Shown here piece after piece: positions 1-8,707 of a DNA stretch of 64,000 bases. Position numbers and translations under genes: made by a program. The stretch is from Pseudomonas sp. gcc21 (GTDB taxonomy: Bacteria > Pseudomonadota > Gammaproteobacteria > Pseudomonadales > Pseudomonadaceae). Position 1 is the first letter of the stretch, and each line of letters begins with the position of its first letter. The notes under the pieces were generated by a model. That model did not search any database and was not told the DNA's origin. It saw only the letters and a program-made list of their open reading frames with translations. Location: NCBI RefSeq assembly GCF_012844345.1, contig NZ_CP051625.1, positions 806,001-870,000 of the forward strand. Reading direction: 5' to 3'.

Positions 1-1
1 G

Positions 2-241
2 GTGCAGCTGGGAAGCTTTTCCAGTAGCGCGAATGCAGAGGGTCTGCGCGAAACCTTGTTGACTCAGGGTTACAACGCTTATACCCAATCTTCCAGCGTG
101 GACGGTCAGTCCGTCACCCGCGTATTTGTCGGACCGGTGATCGATCGTGCGGGCGCTAACCGCCTGCGTGACGAACTGGCGCGCAGGCATGGCAGCAAGG
201 GAATGGTCGTCGCGTACGATGCCGATAATCGCGCGCAATGA
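2..241 (+). CDS. dedD: SPOR-domain protein DedD, C-terminal part only
   Basis: The frame is open at the left edge, so this is the end of a longer gene and the GTG at the edge is not claimed as the start. The 79 visible residues match a SPOR domain: MQLGSFSSSANAEGLRETL, then a beta-strand ending in TRVFVGP, then a helix with RLRDELARRHG. SPOR domains bind denuded septal peptidoglycan, and DedD is a single-pass inner-membrane division protein with this domain at its C-terminus. The membrane segment would lie outside the window. Position directly upstream of cvpA and purF is the usual Pseudomonas folC-dedD-cvpA-purF order. The domain call is firm; the name rests on the neighbours. Confidence 0.85.
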   Translation: MQLGSFSSSANAEGLRETLLTQGYNAYTQSSSVDGQSVTRVFVGPVIDRAGANRLRDELARRHGSKGMVVAYDADNRAQ

Positions 242-303
242 TGTTTCGATCCGCGACGGCGCTCTGATAGAATGACGCACTTTTCGCAGCAGGGCGCCGA
301 ATA

Positions 304-786
304 GTGACATTCACCTGGGTAGATTGGGTAATAATCGGGACCATCGTCGTATCGGCACTGATCAGCCTTTCTCGCGGCTTCGTCAAGGAAGCCTTGTCCT
401 TGCTGACCTGGGTTATCGCTGGTCTGGTCGCCTGGATGTTCGGCGGAGCCTTTGCGGATCTGCTGACGGGATATATCGAAACACCATCGCTGCGTGTAAT
501 CGTGGCCTGCGGTATTCTTTTCGTTCTCACATTGATACTGGGTGGATTGCTCAACTACCTGATCGGTCAGCTGGTGGTAGCGACCGGTCTATCGGGTACT
601 GATCGTTTCCTCGGGATGGTTTTCGGTGCCGCGCGAGGCGTCCTGCTGGTGGTCGTGGCGGCCGGGTTGCTAAGCCTGGCCCCGGTAGAAGCCGATGACT
701 GGTGGCGTCAATCCCAGCTCATTCCTCATTTTTTGCTGGTGGCCGACTGGTCCAAGGATTTCATCCTGGGTTTAATAGGCCGCTGA
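304..786 (+). CDS. cvpA: CvpA family inner-membrane protein
   Basis: 160-residue hydrophobic protein starting at GTG (MTFTWVDWVIIGTIVVSALI). Four membrane helices are visible, roughly residues 6-25, 32-50, 65-88 and 100-125, with the SRGFVKEAL motif between the first two that is typical of CvpA. The family was named for colicin V production in E. coli and is linked to envelope homeostasis; its biochemical role is not settled. It lies 62 bases after dedD and 51 bases before purF, the conserved order in gammaproteobacteria. Length agrees with the family (about 160 residues). No odd features were seen. Confidence 0.93.
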   Translation: MTFTWVDWVIIGTIVVSALISLSRGFVKEALSLLTWVIAGLVAWMFGGAFADLLTGYIETPSLRVIVACGILFVLTLILGGLLNYLIGQLVVATGLSGTDRFLGMVFGAARGVLLVVVAAGLLSLAPVEADDWWRQSQLIPHFLLVADWSKDFILGLIGR

Positions 787-837
787 TTTCCGCCTTCCTC
801 GGCGAGCGCGTTTCAACGTTAACGAAAGGGTTCAGGT

Positions 838-2349
838 ATGTGTGGCATTGTTGGCATTGTGGGCAGATCGAACGTCAATCAGGCGCTCTATGACGCCCTG
901 ACCGTCCTGCAGCATCGCGGCCAGGACGCCGCCGGCATCGTTACCAGCGACAGGGGCCGACTGTTCCTGCGCAAGGATAACGGCCTGGTGCGAGACGTCT
1001 TCCATCAGCGTCATATGCAGCGTCTGATTGGCAACATGGGTATCGGCCATGTTCGCTATCCCACGGCCGGATCGTCCAGCTCTGCTGAGGCTCAGCCGTT
1101 TTATGTCAACTCCCCGTACGGCATCACCCTTGCGCACAACGGCAACTTGACGAACGTTGAGCAGCTGTCGCGGGAGATTTACGAGTCCGATCTGCGTCAC
1201 GTCAATACCAACTCCGACTCGGAAGTATTGCTCAACGTATTCGCTCACGAGCTCGCGCGGGCAGGCAAGTTGCAGCCGGGTGAGGAAGATATCTTCAATG
1301 CTGTGCGTGCAGTGCATACCCGCTGCCGGGGTGGCTACGCGGCTATCGCCATGATCACCGGCTATGGCATCGTCGGCTTCCGTGATCCCAACGCCATTCG
1401 TCCGATCGTGTTCGGTAAGCGTGAAACCGAGAACGGAACTGAGTACATGATCGCCTCGGAAAGTGTATCGCTGGATGTACTGGGTTTTGAGCTGATCCGT
1501 GATCTGGCTCCCGGTGAAGCGGTTTACATCACCGAGCAGGGTGAGTTGTTCACGCGCCAGTGCTCAGATAACGCCCAGTATTCGCCATGCATTTTCGAAC
1601 ACGTGTATCTGGCGAGACCGGACTCGATGATTGACGGCATTCTGGTGTACAAGGCGCGCCTGCGTATGGGCGAGAAGCTTGCCGAGAAGATTCAGCGTGA
1701 ACGGCCTGATCACGGGATTGATGTGGTCATTCCGATCCCTGATACCAGCCGCACGTCGGCCGTCGAGCTGGCTAATCACCTGGGCGTGAAATTTCGCGAA
1801 GGTTTTGTCAAGAATCGCTACATCGGCCGCACATTCATCATGCCGGGCCAGGCAGCACGTAAAAAATCCGTTCGCCAGAAGCTCAATGCCATCGAGCTGG
1901 AATTCCGCGGCAAGAACGTGATGCTGGTTGACGATTCCATCGTACGCGGCACTACCTGCAAACAGATTATTCAGATGGCCCGGGAAGCCGGCGCCAAGAA
2001 TGTTTACTTCTGCTCGGCGGCCCCTGCGGTTCGCTTCCCTAATGTATACGGTATTGATATGCCGAGCGTGCATGAATTAATCGCGCATAACCGCACGACA
2101 GAAGAAGTCTGCGAACTGATCGGGGCTGATTGGCTGGTATACCAGGACCTCGAAGATCTGGTCGATGCCGTGCGCGAGGGCAACCCGAAACTCGGTCGCT
2201 TCGATTGTTCGGTGTTTGATGGTGAATATGTAACCGGCGACGTGAATGAAGCCTATCTCGGCAAGATCGAACAGGCACGTAACGACGCAGCCAAGGCTGG
2301 CGGCGAGATTCACAACGAAATGATTGATCTGCACAAACACAACGGTTGA
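838..2349 (+). CDS. purF: amidophosphoribosyltransferase PurF
   Basis: First committed step of purine synthesis: PRPP plus glutamine gives 5-phosphoribosylamine, glutamate and pyrophosphate in the cytosol. The start is fixed by MCGIVGIVG: Cys2 becomes the N-terminal nucleophile of the glutaminase domain (about residues 2-235), which contains the conserved [10 protein letters not shown] and [10 protein letters not shown] stretches. The C-terminal phosphoribosyltransferase domain carries the PRPP-binding motif [13 protein letters not shown] near residue 360. At 503 residues it matches the family. It sits in a cluster with cvpA upstream and metZ 17 bases downstream, so purF and metZ are probably co-transcribed. 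No PurR-type operator was recognised. Confidence 0.98.
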   Translation: MCGIVGIVGRSNVNQALYDALTVLQHRGQDAAGIVTSDRGRLFLRKDNGLVRDVFHQRHMQRLIGNMGIGHVRYPTAGSSSSAEAQPFYVNSPYGITLAHNGNLTNVEQLSREIYESDLRHVNTNSDSEVLLNVFAHELARAGKLQPGEEDIFNAVRAVHTRCRGGYAAIAMITGYGIVGFRDPNAIRPIVFGKRETENGTEYMIASESVSLDVLGFELIRDLAPGEAVYITEQGELFTRQCSDNAQYSPCIFEHVYLARPDSMIDGILVYKARLRMGEKLAEKIQRERPDHGIDVVIPIPDTSRTSAVELANHLGVKFREGFVKNRYIGRTFIMPGQAARKKSVRQKLNAIELEFRGKNVMLVDDSIVRGTTCKQIIQMAREAGAKNVYFCSAAPAVRFPNVYGIDMPSVHELIAHNRTTEEVCELIGADWLVYQDLEDLVDAVREGNPKLGRFDCSVFDGEYVTGDVNEAYLGKIEQARNDAAKAGGEIHNEMIDLHKHNG

Positions 2350-2366
2350 GTGATCCGGAGACTGAC

Positions 2367-3578
2367 ATGACAACAGAATGGGAACCGGGTCGGCTCAACA
2401 GCGATCTCGATGATGCCGGCTTCGATACGCTGGCGGTACGTGCCGGACAACGCCGCGGTCCCGAGGCGGAACACGGCGAAGCGCTTTTTCTGACTTCCAG
2501 CTATGTGTTTCGCAGTGCGGCGGATGCGGCGGCGTGTTTCGCCGGTGATGCGCCGGGCAACGTCTATTCACGCTACATGAACCCGACTGTGCGCACCTTC
2601 GAGGAGCGTATCGCCGCGTTGGAAGGCGCAGAGCAGGCGGTTGCTACCGCATCGGGCATGGCTGCGATTCTGGCTACGGTCATGAGTCTCTGCTCTGCCG
2701 GCGACCATATCCTGGTATCGCGTAGCGTGTTCGGAGCTACCGTCAGTCTGTTTGACAAGTATTTCAAGCGCTTCGGAATTGAGGTTGATTATGTGCGCCT
2801 CGCCGACCTGGATGGCTGGCAGACTGCGTGTAAACCGAATACGCGGATGTTCTTTGTCGAATCTCCCTCCAATCCGCTGGCAGAACTGGTGGATATCCGC
2901 GGTCTGGCGGCGGTGGCAGATGAGCAGGGTGCCTGGCTGGTTGTAGATAATTGCTTCTGCACGCCGGCCTTGCAGAAGCCGCTTGAGCTGGGTGCTCATA
3001 TCGTTGTGCATTCGGCAACCAAATACATTGACGGGCAAGGGCGTTGCCTCGGCGGCGTAGTCGCCGGACGCAGTGAGCAGATGAAGGAAGTCGTCGGGTT
3101 TTTGCGTACCGCCGGTCCCACACTCAGTCCATTTAATGCCTGGGTGTTCCTCAAAGGGCTCGAGACGCTTCGTTTGCGCATGAGAGAGCATTGCGCAAAC
3201 GCCCAGATTCTTGCCGAGTGGCTGGAGCAACAATCAGCCGTCCAGCGTGTTTACTACGCCGGGCTTGCATCTCATCCGCAGCATGAATTGGCCAAGTCGC
3301 AGCAAAGCGGTTTCGGCGCTGTGGTGAGCTTTGAGGTTGAGGGCGGTCGCGATGCCGCGTGGCGTTTTATCGACGCCACCCGCATGCTTTCTATCACCGC
3401 GAATCTTGGTGACAGCAAGACGACCATCACCCATCCGGCCAGCACGACCCATGGTCGACTGGCACCCGAGGTACGTTTGGCAGCCGGTATCAATGAAGGC
3501 CTGATCCGTTTGGCGGTAGGGTTGGAAGACGTGGAAGATCTCCGCGCAGATTTGCAGCGGGGGCTGTCTGCAATCTAG
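2367..3578 (+). CDS. metZ: O-succinylhomoserine sulfhydrylase MetZ
   Basis: PLP enzyme of the Cys/Met-metabolism fold that makes homocysteine directly from O-succinylhomoserine and sulfide, the direct-sulfhydrylation route used by Pseudomonas. I place the start at the ATG at 2367, preceded by CCGGAG, rather than at the in-frame GTG at 2346 inside the purF stop region; this gives 403 residues. Visible landmarks are NVYSRYMNPT, GMAAILATVMSLCSAGDH, the cofactor-binding DNCFCTP and the PLP-lysine motif HSATKYIDGQG, followed by the C-terminal SLGDSKTTITHPAST-like region (here NLGDSKTTITHPAST). Its position 17 bases after purF is the usual Pseudomonas order. A hairpin 36 bases downstream probably ends the transcript. 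Confidence 0.96.
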   Translation: MTTEWEPGRLNSDLDDAGFDTLAVRAGQRRGPEAEHGEALFLTSSYVFRSAADAAACFAGDAPGNVYSRYMNPTVRTFEERIAALEGAEQAVATASGMAAILATVMSLCSAGDHILVSRSVFGATVSLFDKYFKRFGIEVDYVRLADLDGWQTACKPNTRMFFVESPSNPLAELVDIRGLAAVADEQGAWLVVDNCFCTPALQKPLELGAHIVVHSATKYIDGQGRCLGGVVAGRSEQMKEVVGFLRTAGPTLSPFNAWVFLKGLETLRLRMREHCANAQILAEWLEQQSAVQRVYYAGLASHPQHELAKSQQSGFGAVVSFEVEGGRDAAWRFIDATRMLSITANLGDSKTTITHPASTTHGRLAPEVRLAAGINEGLIRLAVGLEDVEDLRADLQRGLSAI

Positions 3579-3613
3579 ATGTAGCGCACAGTAGTGGCGA
3601 GAGCTATGGCTAG

Positions 3614-3640
3614 CGGATCACAAATCAGGTGATCCGTTTT
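3614..3640 (+). terminator. probable terminator after metZ
   Basis: Perfect 8-bp inverted repeat CGGATCAC / GTGATCCG (3614-3621 and 3629-3636) with a 7-base loop, followed by TTTT. The T-run is short, so strength is uncertain. Its position just after metZ fits the end of the purF-metZ transcript. Confidence 0.6.
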
Positions 3641-3747
3641 GCTTCATGGGGTTGGGTTGTTCTACGTTTGAGAAGCCGCAGGGATAGTCGGCCAGCGTAC
3701 GAGTATTCGCAGGCAGTGCGGCTTCACTCAAATCAAGGAAGAAACCT

Positions 3748-4038
3748 ATGAAAGCTTTATATCTTGCTGTTCTGTTTGTCCTGTCGTCCTGGTTCGCGCT
3801 CCCGGTTGTCGCAGAAACAACCGCGGCCCCGTCATCGGTCATTTCGGTCAACATCAACAACGCCAGTGCTGCGGAAATCGCCGAAACTCTGCAGGGCGTC
3901 GGCGCAGCCAAAGCGGACGCCATTGTTGCTTACCGTGAGGCTAATGGCGATTTTGCCTCCGTCGAATCTCTGTCTGAAGTCTCGGGTATTGGCGCGGCCA
4001 CTGTCGAAAAGAATCGTGCCCGCATCGCTCTGCAGTAA
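3748..4038 (+). CDS. secreted ComEA-like helix-hairpin-helix protein
   Basis: 96-residue protein with an N-terminal signal peptide (MKALYLAVLFVLSSWFALPVVAE, cleavage probably after VVA) and one ComEA-type DNA-binding module: VNINNASAAEIAETLQGVG is the first helix-hairpin-helix and SEVSGIGAATVEKN the second. In naturally competent bacteria, periplasmic ComEA binds incoming double-stranded DNA and ratchets it through the outer membrane. A free-standing small ComEA is the usual gammaproteobacterial form. AAGGAAGAAACCT precedes the ATG. It appears to be monocistronic, between the metZ terminator and an opposed chemoreceptor. DNA binding is family knowledge; whether this strain is competent cannot be read from the window. 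Confidence 0.88.
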   Translation: MKALYLAVLFVLSSWFALPVVAETTAAPSSVISVNINNASAAEIAETLQGVGAAKADAIVAYREANGDFASVESLSEVSGIGAATVEKNRARIALQ

Positions 4039-4106
4039 GTGCTGATCCCGCCTTGTCTCGACGGGCGTTATTGCACCTCGCTTGGCAATGACGCTCAGTC
4101 AGAACT

Positions 4107-5552
4107 TCAGGTTTTCAACCTGCTTACCGAATCCGTCAGCTGATGCGCCAGGGATGCCAGCTGTTCGCTGGTGCTGGCACTTTGACGTGTCTGATCTACA
4201 GTCTGTTCTGTAACGTCACGTATCTGGATGACGCTCTGGGTAATGGCCTCCGCCGCCTGGCTCTGCTGCTCGACGGCTGAAGCAATCTCGGAGTTGCCGT
4301 CACGGATAGCAGTGACCGCTGCGGTAATCTCGGCCAACGAAACGCCTGCCTGTTCTACCTGTTCAACCGACTCATGGGTCAAACGTGCGCTGTCCTGCAT
4401 GTCCCGCACTGCATCACCTGTGCCGCGCTGTAGTCCCTCGATCATCCGTTGAATCTCGTTGGTAGATGTCTGCACGCGTTGAGCCAGCGCTCTGACCTCG
4501 TCCGCTACCACGGCGAAACCGCGCCCGGATTCACCGGCGCGGGCAGCCTCAATGGCAGCATTCAGCGCAAGCAGGTTGGTTTGTTCGGCAATCTCGCCAA
4601 TCACCCTCACTACGCCGCTGATTTCCTGGCTGTGGCCTTCAAGGTTCTGCATATGCTGGGTACAGCGCTCAATGCTGGTCGCCAGTCCGGTAATCGTCTG
4701 ACTAACCCGAACGACCTGATCACGACCTTCGCGCGCCAAGCCGTCTGTACGGTTGGAGCGTTCGCTGGTTTGCGCGGTGTTGCCGGCAATGTCCTGTACA
4801 GTGGCACCCATTTCGTTAACGGCAGCGGCGACCATGTCGGTCTCACCCTGTTGCGCCGTCATCCCGTCGCGGACCCGAGCCATCAGTCCTGCCAGTTCGC
4901 TGGCTCTGCGGTCCAGCTGCTCGGCTGCCTGGCGAACCGAGCCTACTACTTCTTGCTGGGCACTTTGCATGGCGTTGAAGGCTCTGGCGATGGAGCCGAC
5001 TTCATCACGCGTGTCAGCGCGGGCACGTAATCGCAAGTCACCGGTTTCCTGCACGGATAACATGACGTCACGCACCGCGATGATATGGCGGGTAATAAAC
5101 AGGATCAGTATCTGGGAGACCACCAGAACGCCGAGCATCAGCAGAAACACTGCAGGGGCGTAGGTAGTAATTCTGGAAAACAGCAACGCCATATAGACCT
5201 GGCGTTGAACACCGAGGGCACGTTGTTGCCCATCGACCTGCGCGACCCACACACCGAACAGGTCGCCAGTAGCTTGCGTCAGATCTTTTCCCGGGATCCA
5301 GACGCCAGACGTGCCGGCGCCGGCTTTCGCTTGGCTGCGTATCGCTGCCGGGTTGGTCCAGCTCAGGCCGGGTATGGCCTGGTTTTCAGGCAGGCTATGA
5401 ATCAATGACGCGGCTAGTGCTTTGCGCTCGCTATGCAAAGCGTTTTGCTCGGCGTACAGGGCGACCAATACCAGTAACAACAGGCTGACGAAGGAAACCC
5501 CGTTCACTGCCCAGAACTTGTATTTCAGCGGTACATGCTTGAAAGAAACCAT
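4107..5552 (-). CDS. methyl-accepting chemotaxis protein
   Basis: 481-residue transmembrane chemoreceptor. Order of parts: a short cytoplasmic start, TM1 (about 13-33), a small periplasmic domain of only about 90 residues with no ligand-binding family I recognise, TM2 (about 127-150), HAMP (about 150-205), then the signalling coiled coil. The hairpin tip is present ([19 protein letters not shown]), the stretch that contacts CheA and CheW. The C-terminus ends SRLKT without a CheR-docking pentapeptide of the NWETF type. No che genes are nearby, so it is an orphan receptor gene. The short sensor domain means the ligand cannot be guessed. Confidence 0.95.
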   Translation of the reverse strand: MVSFKHVPLKYKFWAVNGVSFVSLLLLVLVALYAEQNALHSERKALAASLIHSLPENQAIPGLSWTNPAAIRSQAKAGAGTSGVWIPGKDLTQATGDLFGVWVAQVDGQQRALGVQRQVYMALLFSRITTYAPAVFLLMLGVLVVSQILILFITRHIIAVRDVMLSVQETGDLRLRARADTRDEVGSIARAFNAMQSAQQEVVGSVRQAAEQLDRRASELAGLMARVRDGMTAQQGETDMVAAAVNEMGATVQDIAGNTAQTSERSNRTDGLAREGRDQVVRVSQTITGLATSIERCTQHMQNLEGHSQEISGVVRVIGEIAEQTNLLALNAAIEAARAGESGRGFAVVADEVRALAQRVQTSTNEIQRMIEGLQRGTGDAVRDMQDSARLTHESVEQVEQAGVSLAEITAAVTAIRDGNSEIASAVEQQSQAAEAITQSVIQIRDVTEQTVDQTRQSASTSEQLASLAHQLTDSVSRLKT

Positions 5553-5731
5553 GCCTAATCCATTTCCCGAGTGGTATGCCTTGATATCGGTCGGTAACGC
5601 ATATTCTTGATAGCAATAGCAAAACTTTTACCGGGGTTCGATGCAGTGCGGCCTGAAGCGGATCGGGTATACTTGCGTCTGGTTTGGGTCTGTTGACGTT
5701 TCGTCGGGGCTCGCCGCGAAACGAGGAAAAC

Positions 5732-6868
5732 ATGATGGAAGTGACCCAGGCGAAAACATTATTTATTGATCGCAATGAAGTGCTCGCAGAGTGGTGTGAG
5801 CGATGGCTTGAGTTGCCTTATGTTGCGGTAGATACCGAGTTCGTACGCACCGAGACGTTCTACCCGATAGCGGGTCTGATCCAGATCGGCGATGGACAAC
5901 ATGCCTATCTGATCGACCCGCTGGCTATCACCGAGTGGGCGCCTCTGGTCGAGCTGCTGGTCGCTCCCGGGGTGATCAAGGTATTCCATTCCTGTAGCGA
6001 AGATCTGGAAGTCTTTCATCATCTGTGTGGTGTGGTGCCGCAACCGTTATTTGATACACAGCTGGCGGCTGCCTATCTCGGCATGGACTTTTCCATGGGC
6101 TATTCCCGATTGGTAAAGGCCTTGCTCGATATCGAACTGGCCAAGGATGAAACGCGGTCGGACTGGTTGCAGCGGCCCTTGAGTCCGACGCAGCTACAAT
6201 ACGCCGCAGACGATGCGCTGCACCTCGCGCAAATATATGAACGCATGGCTCCGCGTATCGAGGCAGCGGGTCTCACCGCCTGGTTGCTCAGCGATACGGC
6301 GGAGCAGGGCAGCCACGTCGGGGTCTTGCAGGATCCTGACCAGGCCTATCGGGGCATCAAACAGGCCTGGCGCCTGAAGCCTGATGAACTGGCGATTCTC
6401 AAGCTGCTTGCGGCATGGAGGGAGAGGGAAGCGCGGCAGCGTGACCAGGCGCGTAATCGCATCTTGCGCGAATCGGCGATGGTGCCTATTGCCCAGCGTC
6501 AGCCAGACACCTTGCAGGCCTTGTCGCGGATCGAAGACATGCATCCACGCTCGGTCCGGCACGATGGCGAGATGGTGCTCGAGCTGATCCGTCAGGGCCA
6601 GGCGATACCCGAATCCGAGTGGCCACAACCCTTGCCTGAGCCTTTACCCGCGGATGCCAATCGTCTGCTGAAGTCTTTGCGCAAGGTCGGCCAGCGGCAC
6701 GCGGTCCGGCTGAATATTGCACCTGAAGTGATGCTTCGAAAAAAGGTACTCGAAGCTATCGTACGTACGGGTTATCCAACAGGCCCTTACAGCCTGCCCG
6801 ACGAACTGAATGGTTGGCGGCGCGAACTGATGGGCGCCGAATTACTCAACGTAGCCAATGCAGGCTGA
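5732..6868 (+). CDS. rnd: ribonuclease D
   Basis: 3'-to-5' exoribonuclease that trims tRNA precursors and other small RNAs. I choose the ATG at 5732 (an ACGAGG-type ribosome site 6 bases upstream) over the in-frame TTG at 5684; this gives 378 residues, the family length. The DEDDy catalytic set is complete: D34 and E36 in [15 protein letters not shown]91 in [10 protein letters not shown], and Y157 with D161 in [11 protein letters not shown]. Two HRDC-type helical domains follow (about 210-290 and 290-375). The next gene, ycgL, starts two bases after the stop, as in other Pseudomonas. A TATACT hexamer at 5668-5673 could be its -10 element, without a clear -35. Confidence 0.96.
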   Translation: MMEVTQAKTLFIDRNEVLAEWCERWLELPYVAVDTEFVRTETFYPIAGLIQIGDGQHAYLIDPLAITEWAPLVELLVAPGVIKVFHSCSEDLEVFHHLCGVVPQPLFDTQLAAAYLGMDFSMGYSRLVKALLDIELAKDETRSDWLQRPLSPTQLQYAADDALHLAQIYERMAPRIEAAGLTAWLLSDTAEQGSHVGVLQDPDQAYRGIKQAWRLKPDELAILKLLAAWREREARQRDQARNRILRESAMVPIAQRQPDTLQALSRIEDMHPRSVRHDGEMVLELIRQGQAIPESEWPQPLPEPLPADANRLLKSLRKVGQRHAVRLNIAPEVMLRKKVLEAIVRTGYPTGPYSLPDELNGWRRELMGAELLNVANAG

Positions 6869-6870
6869 AT

Positions 6871-7164
6871 ATGCAAATTGAAGTGTCGATCTACCGCAGC
6901 AAGCGCAAGCCGGGTATGTATCTTTACGTTCCGAAAGAAACGGATCTGGACGAGCTGCCCGGACATCTGTCGGTCGTTTTTGGCGTGCCGGAACACGCCA
7001 TGGATCTGGTCCTGACCGAGCAACGTAAACTCGCGCGTGAGGACGTGCTCAAGGTGATGGAAAACCTGAAAAGCCAGGGCTATCACCTGCAGATGCCCCC
7101 TGAGCCGGAGGACTATCTGGTTCACCTTCCGGATGAGCTGTTATATCGGAATGACCCTGTCTGA
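6871..7164 (+). CDS. ycgL: YcgL domain protein
   Basis: 97-residue protein starting [19 protein letters not shown], with the ATG two bases after the rnd stop, so translation is probably coupled. The frame stays open upstream inside rnd, but the short start fits the family. Characteristic features are the GMYLYV strand near the start, PGHLSVVFG, and the C-terminal [13 protein letters not shown]. YcgL is a small conserved gammaproteobacterial family of unknown function that very often follows rnd; the linkage hints at an RNA-related role, which is inference only. Confidence 0.93.
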   Translation: MQIEVSIYRSKRKPGMYLYVPKETDLDELPGHLSVVFGVPEHAMDLVLTEQRKLAREDVLKVMENLKSQGYHLQMPPEPEDYLVHLPDELLYRNDPV

Positions 7165-7195
7165 AGGGCGCTGCTATAAACCAGAGCGCGCTGCT

Positions 7196-8419
7196 TCAGA
7201 CCAGCATCTCCACCACGGTCGGGTGTCCAAGAAAGGTCGCGGGGCTGGCACTGGCCCCATAGGCGCCCGATTGCAGGACGACTACCCAATCGCCCGGCTC
7301 AGCTTCGGGCAGGCTGATCTTGTCAGCCAGGATATCCAATGGTGTGCATAGCGGGCCCTGGGCCGTCACTGTCTCGGTTGACGGCAACCCGGCCTTGTTA
7401 CCGATGAGCACGGGATAGTTCTTGCGCAGCACCTGACCGAAGTTTCCCGAATTGGCCAGATGATGATGCAATCCACCGTCGCACATCAGGTACGTCTGGC
7501 CGCGGCTTTCCTTGCGCTCAATCACGCGGCATACGTAGTAGCCCGCTTCGCCAACCAGATATCGGCCCAACTCCATGACCAGCCGGGTCTCGCCAAGCCA
7601 CTGGGCATTTTCATCGATAAGGCTTTGCAGATGCTTGCCTACCGCTGGTAGTTCAAGGGCCTGCTCACCCGGAAAATACGGAATACCCAGCCCGCCACCC
7701 AGGTTGATCAGTTCAAAGGGCTTGCCCCAGGCGTCGCTCAGACGCTTGGCCAGGGCGAAGGTCTGTAGCTGGGCCTCTTCGATCGCAGACTGGCGCAGGT
7801 TCTGTGAACCGCTGAATATATGCAGGCCGCAGAGTTGCAGCGGGCCTTCGCGCAGGGTATCCAGCAAGGCAGGGATCTGTTCGGCGTCGATACCGAAGGG
7901 TTTTGCACCGCCGCCCATTTTCATCCCGGAGGACTTGAGCTCGAAGTCAGGGTTTACGCGCAGGGCGATTCGCGGCTGCAGGCCGAGTTGTTGGGCGAGC
8001 GCCCGGATGCGTGTCAACTCACCAACGGATTCAACATTCAGCATGATACCGCTGGCGATTGCCGCAGCCAGCTCATGGTCGCCCTTGGCTGGCCCGGCAA
8101 AACTGATTTCTTTCGGGTCCATGCCGGTGTCCAGAGCTGTTCGCAACTCACCAATGGATGCGACATCCAGACCGTCCACCTCGCTGGCCATCAGTTGCAC
8201 CACTGCTGGCATCGGGTTTGCCTTGATTGCGTAGTGGAGCTCAATCCGATCAGGGAGGGCGCTGCGCAGTTCTGCAACGCGACGCCGAATCATGGCGCGA
8301 TCATAGGCATAGAAGGGCGTCTGGCCGGCACGCAGTGTCAGTCGCTGCAATGTCTGCGCATTTATCAGTAGTTGGTTGGCCTGAATCTGCAGGTTGGCAA
8401 AGGCGGCGTGCGTTGTCAT
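7196..8419 (-). CDS. PLP-dependent decarboxylase, exosortase-A-associated type
   Basis: 407-residue alanine-racemase-fold decarboxylase related to diaminopimelate and ornithine decarboxylases. Visible parts: PLP lysine in HYAIKANP, glycine-rich phosphate loop INLGGGLGIPY, the substrate-side ELGRYLVGEAGYY, the catalytic cysteine in LMCDGGLHHHLANSG, and the cofactor tyrosine in SGAYGASAS. The HHHLANSGNFGQVLR stretch is what I associate with the exosortase-A system subgroup (TIGR03099 from memory) rather than LysA. It is the last gene of a leftward operon after the AMP ligase and DUF3820 gene, 19 bases behind the latter. The likely role is decarboxylation of an amino acid activated by the ligase, perhaps on a carrier protein. 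The substrate is unknown. No exosortase or PEP-CTERM gene is in the window. Confidence 0.85.
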   Translation of the reverse strand: MTTHAAFANLQIQANQLLINAQTLQRLTLRAGQTPFYAYDRAMIRRRVAELRSALPDRIELHYAIKANPMPAVVQLMASEVDGLDVASIGELRTALDTGMDPKEISFAGPAKGDHELAAAIASGIMLNVESVGELTRIRALAQQLGLQPRIALRVNPDFELKSSGMKMGGGAKPFGIDAEQIPALLDTLREGPLQLCGLHIFSGSQNLRQSAIEEAQLQTFALAKRLSDAWGKPFELINLGGGLGIPYFPGEQALELPAVGKHLQSLIDENAQWLGETRLVMELGRYLVGEAGYYVCRVIERKESRGQTYLMCDGGLHHHLANSGNFGQVLRKNYPVLIGNKAGLPSTETVTAQGPLCTPLDILADKISLPEAEPGDWVVVLQSGAYGASASPATFLGHPTVVEMLV

Positions 8420-8438
8420 ATCTGTCCTGATTCAAAGG

Positions 8439-8669
8439 TTAAGGTCTGGCGCGGCGGGCGTCGCCACGCAGCGGATCAAGCAGGTACGACAGACCGTTGT
8501 GGTCGATTTCCTGCATCAACTCCAACAACCGGCCGATTTCTCCGGGCGGGAAGCCTTCGCGGGCGAACCAGTTCAGATAATGGCCTGGTAGATCTGCAAT
8601 GAGTCGGCCCTTGTATTTGCCGAAGGGCATCTCCCGTGTCAGGAGTAGTTGCAGGTCTTCCGGTTTCAT
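8439..8669 (-). CDS. DUF3820 family small protein
   Basis: 76-residue soluble protein. The core MPFGKYKGRLIADLPGHYLNW, followed by EGFPPGEIGRLLELM, matches DUF3820, annotated as putative quorum-sensing-regulated virulence factor; the PFGKYKG motif is its hallmark and also occurs in exonuclease-associated small domains. It sits between the ligase (38 bases upstream) and the decarboxylase (19 bases downstream) on the same strand, so it is probably co-transcribed. No enzymatic residues can be named. Whether it belongs to the same pathway or only shares the transcript is not resolvable here. Confidence 0.85.
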   Translation of the reverse strand: MKPEDLQLLLTREMPFGKYKGRLIADLPGHYLNWFAREGFPPGEIGRLLELMQEIDHNGLSYLLDPLRGDARRARP

Positions 8670-8707
8670 TGCGTTACCTTGAATCGTTTGGGCCTTTTGA
8701 GCAGCGC

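Noticed and set aside
2346..2366. metZ start at the GTG inside the purF stop region
   Set aside because: The ATG at 2367 has a ribosome site and fits family length better.
4449..5030. 193-residue open frame antisense to the chemoreceptor
   Set aside because: Fully inside the MCP coding region with no recognisable domain.
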